Below are positions 1 through 5,436 of a stretch of DNA of 5,436 bases, in pieces. Numbering within the stretch: position 1 is the stretch's first letter; every line of letters starts with the position of its first letter. The position numbers and the translations under genes were made by a program. The stretch is from Rhodanobacter sp. UBA5168 (GTDB lineage: Bacteria > Pseudomonadota > Gammaproteobacteria > Xanthomonadales > Rhodanobacteraceae). Where the stretch lies: assembly GCA_002413455.1 (NCBI GenBank), contig DHXA01000156.1, positions 1-5,436 on the forward strand. The letters are read 5' to 3'. The notes under the pieces were generated by a model, which saw only the letters and a program-made list of their open reading frames with translations, was not told the DNA's origin and did not search any database.

Positions 1-1563
<1,563 letters not shown>

Positions 1564-1623
1564 CGAGTGTCACCGCCGCCCGTTCGGCGCAGATGATGCT
1601 TTAAGCTTTACGCCTTTCCGGCT

Positions 1624-1640
1624 GCACGCTGTCTGCGTGC
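1624..1640 (+). terminator. Possible weak terminator hairpin between copA and folC
   Basis: A perfect 6-bp inverted repeat (GCACGC, loop TGTCT, GCGTGC) lies 60 bases after the ATPase stop codon. The following dozen bases are T-enriched (GATTCGATTCTTC) but contain no continuous U-tract, so intrinsic termination would be weak. A second, 5-bp hairpin (CGCCG/CGGCG, 1574-1589) sits closer to the stop and has no T-tract. The rest of the 105-base spacer 1564-1668 holds a short AT-rich stretch at 1599-1610 but no convincing -35/-10 pair for folC. Either folC is transcribed by read-through or its promoter is not of recognisable sigma-70 form. Confidence 0.3.
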
Positions 1641-1668
1641 GATTCGATTCTTCACACAAAGTCACTGC

Positions 1669-2949
1669 ATGACCCGCAATCTCGCCGAATGGCTGACGTA
1701 CCAGGAACGCGTCAACGCGCACAGCATCGAACTGGGGCTCGATCGCGTGCGCGAGGTTTGGCAACGGATGGGCGCACCGGCGCCTGCGGGAACGGTGATC
1801 ACGGTCGGCGGCACCAACGGCAAGGGGTCCACCGTGGCCCTGCTCGAGGCAATGCTGGCAGCGGCGGGTTTGCGGGTTGGCGCGTTCACCTCGCCACACC
1901 TGCTCGATTACAACGAGCGCGTGCGCATCGACGGTGCGGATGCCGATGACACCGCGCTGGTTACCTCGTTCGAGCGCATCGAGACGGCGCGCGCAGAGAT
2001 TCCGCTGACTTATTTCGAGTTCGGCACGCTGGCTGCGCTGGACCTTTTTGCCCGCGCCGGCGTCGACGTGGCGGTGCTCGAGGTGGGGCTGGGCGGACGG
2101 CTGGACGCGGTCAACATCATCGATGCCGACGTGGCGATCGTGACCACGGTGGATCTGGATCACATGGACTGGCTCGGGCCGGACCGCGACAGCATCGGCC
2201 GCGAGAAGGCGGGCATAGCGCGGGCGGGGCGGCCGGTGATCGTCGGTGAGCTGGACCCGCCTGACGGGCTACTCGAAGCGCTGGCGGCGCGCGGCGCCCG
2301 GGTCGAGCGCGCCGGGCACGATTTCCGTATCGAACGCCACGCCGACGGCTGGCGCTGGCAACATCGCGATGGCACCGCGATGGAGCTGCCCGATCCCGCG
2401 TTGGCCGCGCCGGTGCAGTTCGCCAACGCGGCGGCGGCGATTGCCGCCTTGCATGCGCTATGGACGGATGACATGCCGTTCGCGTCGAAGGACGTCTTTG
2501 CCGCGATCAGCGCGGGCCTGCATGAAGTGCGGGTGCCGGCGCGATTGCAATCGCTGGGTGGTGACCCCCTCCTGATCGTGGACGTGGGCCACAACCCCCA
2601 GGCTGCGCGCGCGCTGGCCGAATGGATGGATGCGCAGCCGGCCTCACGCGTGCATGCGGTCTATGGAGCGCTGGCGGACAAGGATGTGGCCGGAGTGATC
2701 GGCGCGCTGGGCTCGCGCGTCGCGCACTGGCACCTGGCCGGGCTGGATCGCGTCACGCCGCGCGGACTGGCGGTGGCGGCGCTGGCCTCGATCCTGCAAC
2801 AGACCTTGCCGCAGGCGCGATTCGATGCGCACGACGACGTGACCACGGCGCTGGCTGCGGCCCGCGCGGCGGCCCAGCCAGGCGAGCGCATCCTCGCCTT
2901 CGGCTCGTTTTTCGTGGCCGCTGCGGTCGTCGCTGAACGCACCGATTGA
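1669..2949 (+). CDS. folC: Bifunctional dihydrofolate synthase / folylpolyglutamate synthase
   Basis: This cytoplasmic, Mur-ligase-family enzyme joins glutamate to dihydropteroate to give dihydrofolate, then adds further glutamates to reduced folates. The 426 residues match the usual length. Visible motifs are the ATP-binding P-loop GGTNGKGS at 47-54, SPHL at 75-78, TYFEFGT at 114-120, EVGLGGRLDAVN at 138-149, DHMDWLG at 164-170, and IGREKAGI at 176-183. Lys180 in the last motif matches the lysine that is carbamylated in this family. The C-terminal glutamate-ligase domain contains DVGHNPQA at 305-312. The ATG start fits the family's N-terminus (an LAEWLTYQERV-type opening), although there is no good Shine-Dalgarno sequence in the bases before it (AAAGTCACTGC). 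It lies directly upstream of the dedD-cvpA-purF cluster, as in E. coli, with an 88-base gap before the dedD start. Bifunctionality is inferred from the proteobacterial family; the sequence alone does not separate it from a single-activity enzyme. Confidence 0.96.
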   Translation: MTRNLAEWLTYQERVNAHSIELGLDRVREVWQRMGAPAPAGTVITVGGTNGKGSTVALLEAMLAAAGLRVGAFTSPHLLDYNERVRIDGADADDTALVTSFERIETARAEIPLTYFEFGTLAALDLFARAGVDVAVLEVGLGGRLDAVNIIDADVAIVTTVDLDHMDWLGPDRDSIGREKAGIARAGRPVIVGELDPPDGLLEALAARGARVERAGHDFRIERHADGWRWQHRDGTAMELPDPALAAPVQFANAAAAIAALHALWTDDMPFASKDVFAAISAGLHEVRVPARLQSLGGDPLLIVDVGHNPQAARALAEWMDAQPASRVHAVYGALADKDVAGVIGALGSRVAHWHLAGLDRVTPRGLAVAALASILQQTLPQARFDAHDDVTTALAAARAAAQPGERILAFGSFFVAAAVVAERTD

Positions 2950-2990
2950 GCACGAATCGCGGATGGATCATGGCCCCCGGCGCAGGCAGG

Positions 2991-2996
2991 TATAAT
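2991..2996 (+). promoter_or_regulatory. Predicted sigma-70 -10 box upstream of dedD-cvpA-purF
   Basis: A perfect TATAAT hexamer stands in an otherwise GC-rich spacer, 42 bases after the folC stop and about 41 bases before the dedD TTG start. Transcription would begin around 3002-3005, giving a leader of about 35 bases. No good -35 element lies at the expected distance (2966-2975 reads GATCATGGCC), and the bases just before the hexamer (AGG) are not an extended -10 TGn. The promoter may therefore be weak or activator-assisted. It would let dedD, cvpA and purF be transcribed independently of folC. Confidence 0.6.
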
Positions 2997-2998
2997 CA

Positions 2999-3013
2999 CG
3001 GTGGTGCACACCG
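2999..3013. repeat. Short dyad at the predicted transcription start
   Basis: The arms CGGTG and CACCG are perfectly complementary around a five-base centre (GTGCA). The dyad begins two bases after the TATAAT box and spans the expected start of transcription. That is a position where a repressor could act, or where the 5' end of the transcript could partly fold. It does not resemble the E. coli PurR box that controls cvpA-purF there. At this length it may be chance in GC-rich DNA. Confidence 0.3.
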
Positions 3014-3026
3014 CGTTTGCAGCCTT

Positions 3027-3030
3027 GGAG
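3027..3030 (+). promoter_or_regulatory. Shine-Dalgarno GGAG selecting the TTG start of dedD
   Basis: GGAG stands seven bases before the TTG at 3038, an ideal spacing. It lies inside the longer reading that would begin at TTG 3017, which itself has no ribosome-binding site. It therefore decides the start in favour of 3038. Confidence 0.7.
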
Positions 3031-3037
3031 CGAAGAC

Positions 3038-4102
3038 TTGAATACACGCCTGCTGGGCGCCGCCGTCCTGATTGCCCTGGCGGTTCTGTTCGTGCCGATG
3101 TTCTTTTCCAGTACGCCACCGGCTCCCGGTGGCGATCAGGCGGTAAGCCTCGCGATACCGCCGGCGCCGGATCGTGACCTGCAGACCAGGACGATGAGCC
3201 TGACCCCGGATGCCGCCGCGGGCGCATCGAGTACCGGCGCCGTGCCGGCCCAGACTGTGACGCCAGCATCGGGCGACCAGCTGGCTACGGTGGATATCGG
3301 CTCAAGCCGCCCGCGCGATGTGGAGACCGACCCCGAGGCTGGCAAGGCGCCGCAGCCGACGACGGTGAGCACCGGTTCGGGCACCTCGCCGGGCCAGCCG
3401 GTGATCGCGCAACGCTCTGCCACGGATTCCGCTGCGCCAACGGCGACCAAGCCGCAGCCGACGGCCGCCGTGCCGGCCAAGCCGGAGCCGGTCGCCGCGG
3501 CACCGACCAAACCCGTGCCGGTGCCGGCCACGCCATCAATACCCGCATCGGCCGCGGGACATGGCAGCTACACACTCAACCTGAGCGCCTATGCCAGTGC
3601 GGCGGGTGCTGCGAACCTGGAGCGCCGCGTGCGCGCGCTCGGCTATCCGGTGGCCGGCCGTACCATGACCCAAGCCGGCCAGCCGCGCACTTTGGTCATC
3701 GCCGGGCCGTTCGAGACGCGTGCCGCGGCCGAAGCGGCGCGTCTGAAAATTACTCAATCGATTCCCGGTGTGCCGGCACGGCTGGAACAGGACGCCAGCC
3801 ACGACAGCGCGACGGCGGCCAGCCGGCAGGCAGCATCGACTGGCAGCCGCGCCAGTACCAGCAAAGCCGGCGGTTGGGCCGTACAGCTGGCGGCCATGAG
3901 CAGCCAGGCCGATGCCAACGCCCTGCGCGACAAGCTGCGCGCCAACGGTTTCGACGGTTTCGTCGATTCGGTGCAGGCCGGCGGCAAGAAGCTCTGGCGC
4001 GTGCGTGCCGGGCCGCAGACGCAGCGCGCCGATGCGCAACGCGTGCACGAGCAGGTCAAGACCAAGCTGGGCATCGACGGCAACGTCGTTTCGGTACCCT
4101 GA
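3038..4102 (+). CDS. dedD: DedD-like membrane-anchored SPOR protein with two SPOR modules
   Basis: This is a probable cell-division protein that is anchored in the inner membrane and reaches into the periplasm to bind denuded peptidoglycan at the septum. From TTG 3038 it has 354 residues: a short N-terminus (NTRLLGAA), one membrane segment at about 5-23, a long Ala/Pro/Thr-rich linker to about 175, a SPOR-like module at about 177-252, a second linker, and a C-terminal SPOR module at about 278-354 (WAVQLAAM near its start, WRVRAGP in its core). The membrane segment has the same pattern as E. coli DedD (RLxGxxVLxAL), and the position between folC and cvpA agrees. E. coli DedD has about 220 residues and one SPOR domain, so this protein is longer. 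The TTG start is supported by GGAG seven bases upstream; a longer form from TTG 3017 would add only seven residues. The gene probably heads an operon with cvpA and purF, driven from the TATAAT at 2991. Septal function is inferred from the family. Confidence 0.88.
   Translation: MNTRLLGAAVLIALAVLFVPMFFSSTPPAPGGDQAVSLAIPPAPDRDLQTRTMSLTPDAAAGASSTGAVPAQTVTPASGDQLATVDIGSSRPRDVETDPEAGKAPQPTTVSTGSGTSPGQPVIAQRSATDSAAPTATKPQPTAAVPAKPEPVAAAPTKPVPVPATPSIPASAAGHGSYTLNLSAYASAAGAANLERRVRALGYPVAGRTMTQAGQPRTLVIAGPFETRAAAEAARLKITQSIPGVPARLEQDASHDSATAASRQAASTGSRASTSKAGGWAVQLAAMSSQADANALRDKLRANGFDGFVDSVQAGGKKLWRVRAGPQTQRADAQRVHEQVKTKLGIDGNVVSVP
3446..3535 (+). repeat. Three 30-bp tandem repeats coding a Lys-Pro decapeptide in dedD
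   Basis: Three consecutive imperfect ten-residue units occupy residues 137-166: TKPQPTAAVP, AKPEPVAAAP and TKPVPVPATP. The spacing is exactly ten residues, with KP at positions 2-3 and P at 5 and 10 of every unit. This is an extended, positively charged proline-rich segment, as expected of a periplasmic linker. E. coli DedD and TonB have comparable KP-rich stretches. Slippage between repeats could change the linker length between strains. Confidence 0.7.
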
Positions 4103-4144
4103 CCTCGCCCATGTCCCATGCAGCCAGGCAAGCCGTCACGAAGC

Positions 4145-4150
4145 AGGTGA
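4145..4150 (+). promoter_or_regulatory. Shine-Dalgarno of cvpA
   Basis: AGGTGA lies four bases before the ATG at 4155. It supports that start over the open reading frame that continues upstream into the dedD gene. Confidence 0.6.
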
Positions 4151-4154
4151 AGGG

Positions 4155-4811
4155 ATGAACGGAACCGACTGGGTCATCCTGGCGATCCTGGGCCTGTCGA
4201 TCCTGATCGGGCTGTGGCGCGGGCTGGTGGCCGAGCTGCTGTCGCTGGTGATCTGGGTCGCGGCATTCTGGGTGGCTGCCGCGTTCGGGCCCGCCGTGGC
4301 GGCGCAGCTGGAGCACGTGATTTCCATGCCCATCGCGCGGATCGGGCTGGGCTACGCACTCTGTTTCATCGCCGTCCTGATCGTCGGGGCCTTGGTGCGC
4401 TTCGCGACGCGGCGGCTGATCTGGAGCACGGGCCTGTCCGGCATCGATCGCCTGTTTGGCATGTTGTTCGGCTTCGTGCGTGGTGCGTTGCTGGTCACCC
4501 TGCTGGTGTTTCTGGTCGGTCTCACCATGTTCACGCGTGAGCCGTGGTGGCAGCAGTCGGTGCTGCTCCCGCAGTTTCAGGGCCTTGCGGCATGGCTCGG
4601 CCAGAACATACCGGCCAACGTGCGCGATCATCTCCACCCGGCGGAGGTGCTCGACAAGATCCATCCTGCGGCGGTGCTCGATCATCTGCCCGGCTTGTCG
4701 GGCGCGCTGGCTGCCCCCATGTCGGGCGCGACATCGGCACCCGCCGCGCCACGCACGACCTCGGCACCGGCCTCCGCGGCCAGCGCAGCCGGCCGTTCCC
4801 GGCATCCCTAG
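4155..4811 (+). CDS. cvpA: CvpA family inner-membrane protein
   Basis: This is a 218-residue membrane protein of the CvpA (colicin V production) family. The name reflects a need for the gene in colicin V production by E. coli; its molecular role is not established, and later work links it to envelope stress tolerance. Four hydrophobic helices are visible at about 5-21, 25-44, 61-81 and 100-126. Conserved family features are WRG at 21-23 after helix 1 and SGIDRLFGMLFGFVRG at 95-110 entering helix 4. The E. coli protein is about 160 residues; the extra length is a C-terminal tail with a duplicated HPAxVLD motif (161-167 and 170-176) followed by an Ala/Ser/Pro-rich stretch from about 183 to the end. 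The ATG at 4155 is chosen because it begins just before helix 1 and has a Shine-Dalgarno sequence. It follows dedD by 52 bases and precedes purF by 29, consistent with co-transcription. There is no bacteriocin gene nearby, so the colicin label should not be read literally. Confidence 0.93.
   Translation: MNGTDWVILAILGLSILIGLWRGLVAELLSLVIWVAAFWVAAAFGPAVAAQLEHVISMPIARIGLGYALCFIAVLIVGALVRFATRRLIWSTGLSGIDRLFGMLFGFVRGALLVTLLVFLVGLTMFTREPWWQQSVLLPQFQGLAAWLGQNIPANVRDHLHPAEVLDKIHPAAVLDHLPGLSGALAAPMSGATSAPAAPRTTSAPASAASAAGRSRHP
4635..4682 (+). repeat. Short in-frame duplication (HPAxVLD twice) in the cvpA tail
   Basis: Two copies of a seven-residue unit, HPAEVLD and HPAAVLD, occur nine residues apart after the last membrane helix. 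The extended versions read HPAEVLDKI and HPAAVLDHL. The DNA copies (4635-4655 and 4662-4682) differ at several, mostly third-codon, positions, so any duplication is old or the similarity is kept at the protein level. The units could form an amphipathic helix. Confidence 0.5.
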
Positions 4812-4840
4812 AACACGACTTCTGAAGCAGGCAACAAATC

Positions 4841-5436
4841 ATGTGCGGAATCATCGGCATTGTCGGTACCACCGAAGTGGCATCGTCGCTCTATGACGGG
4901 TTGACGGTGCTGCAGCATCGCGGCCAGGACGCTGCCGGCATTGCCACGGTGGACGGCTCGCGACTGCGCCTGCACAAGGGCAACGGGTTGGTGCGCGACG
5001 TGTTCAGCCAGGCGGCGATGAGCGGCTTGCGCGGGCGCATCGGCATCGGCCACTGCCGCTATCCCACGGCAGGGTCCGAAGGCTCGGCCGAGGCGCAGCC
5101 GTTGTACGTGAATTCGCCCTACGGCATCGCGATTGCGCACAACGGCAACCTCGTCAACACCGAAACGCTGCGCCGCGAGATGTTCGAGGACGACCGTCGC
5201 CACATCAACACCGATTCCGATTCGGAGGTGCTGTTGAATGTGCTGGCGCACGAGCTGCAGATCCAGGACCGGATGGAGTTGACCCCGGACCATATCTTCA
5301 AGGCGGTGGCCGGCGTGCATGCGCGCGCCAGTGGCGGTTATGCCTGCATCGCCCTGCTGCTGGGCTACGGGCTGATCGCGTTCCGCGACCCGCACGGTAT
5401 CCGTCCGCTGGTGCTGGGCGAGCGGGTCACTGCGGA
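4841..5436 (+). CDS. purF: Amidophosphoribosyltransferase, N-terminal part (3' end outside window)
   Basis: This cytoplasmic enzyme transfers ammonia from glutamine to PRPP to make 5-phosphoribosylamine, the first committed step of purine synthesis. The visible 198 codons cover most of the class II glutamine amidotransferase domain. They begin MCGIIGIVG, so Cys2 becomes the N-terminal nucleophile once Met is removed and there is no propeptide, as in the E. coli type. Further motifs are HRGQDAAGI at 26-34, [10 protein letters not shown] at 70-79 with the glutamine-binding Arg73, AHNGNL at 99-104 with Asn101 and Gly102, NTDSDSE at 123-129, and [10 protein letters not shown] at 181-190. The phosphoribosyltransferase domain with the PRPP-binding loop lies beyond the window, about 300 residues by comparison with the family. 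The ATG at 4841 is fixed by Cys2. A modest AGG at 4829-4831 serves as the ribosome-binding site. The gene follows cvpA by 29 bases and is probably transcribed with it. The reading frame is open to the window edge with no disruption. Confidence 0.97.
   Translation, partial: MCGIIGIVGTTEVASSLYDGLTVLQHRGQDAAGIATVDGSRLRLHKGNGLVRDVFSQAAMSGLRGRIGIGHCRYPTAGSEGSAEAQPLYVNSPYGIAIAHNGNLVNTETLRREMFEDDRRHINTDSDSEVLLNVLAHELQIQDRMELTPDHIFKAVAGVHARASGGYACIALLLGYGLIAFRDPHGIRPLVLGERVTA

Noticed and set aside
1570..2163. Minus-strand open frame of 197 codons opposite the start of folC
   Set aside because: It overlaps an unmistakable folC on the plus strand, its translation resembles no known family and is rich in Arg, His and Gln, and long antisense frames are expected in DNA this GC-rich.
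2963..2995. Ten-codon leader frame beginning ATG 2963 and ending TAA in the TATAAT box
   Set aside because: It lies upstream of the predicted transcription start and has no ribosome-binding site, so it is unlikely to be translated from the dedD promoter.
2661..3269. Minus-strand open frame of 202 codons across the folC-dedD junction
   Set aside because: Its Arg/Ala/Ser/Pro-rich translation has no recognisable domain, and it runs through the predicted promoter and two well-supported genes.
3912..4154. Upstream extension of the cvpA frame into dedD
   Set aside because: The added residues are the shifted reading of the second SPOR module and are not CvpA-like; the ATG at 4155 has a ribosome-binding site and sits just before the first membrane helix.
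4056..4805. Minus-strand open frame of 249 codons opposite cvpA
   Set aside because: It mirrors the cvpA coding frame; the translation is dominated by Arg, Gln, Asp and His, as expected for the complement of a hydrophobic gene, and has no motif.
4155..4811. A bacteriocin (colicin V) system suggested by the name of cvpA
   Set aside because: No toxin, immunity or export gene is present; cvpA is a core gene linked to purF, and the name is historical.
4808..5395. Minus-strand open frame of 195 codons opposite purF
   Set aside because: purF is certain from its catalytic motifs, and the antisense translation has no family likeness.

Overview
The window is high-GC DNA, densely packed on the plus strand. 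The genes read copper P-type ATPase (3' part) - folC - dedD-like SPOR gene - cvpA - purF (5' part). The order folC-dedD-cvpA-purF is the arrangement known from E. coli and other Gammaproteobacteria. Together with the strong GC bias and the protein sequences, it suggests a high-GC gammaproteobacterium, most likely of the Xanthomonadales/Rhodanobacteraceae type (inference; no marker gene is present to settle the genus).

Region by region. 1-1563 is the C-terminal two thirds of a CopA-type Cu+-exporting ATPase, cut by the window edge. 1564-1668 is a spacer with a small perfect hairpin but no convincing promoter. 1669-2949 is folC (dihydrofolate synthase / folylpolyglutamate synthase). 2950-3037 is a short spacer with a perfect TATAAT -10 box, a dyad near the predicted transcription start, and a Shine-Dalgarno sequence that points to a TTG start. 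3038-4102 encodes a membrane-anchored protein with a proline/alanine-rich linker and two SPOR modules (DedD-like). 4155-4811 is cvpA, a four-helix membrane protein. 4841-5436 is the first 198 codons of purF, cut by the window end.

How the genes work together. FolC makes and glutamylates the reduced folate that supplies one-carbon units, and PurF catalyses the first committed step of purine synthesis, which later uses formyl-folate. That is the metabolic logic usually given for this cluster. DedD-like SPOR proteins bind septal peptidoglycan. CvpA is an inner-membrane protein whose E. coli counterpart is co-transcribed with purF. The copper ATPase has no evident functional link to the rest. There is no gene-free stretch longer than about 105 bases, and no mobile element, CRISPR array, tRNA or rRNA is visible. 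I see no undescribed system here: this is mostly ordinary core genome, and the points worth a second look are modest ones about start sites, repeats and local gene order.
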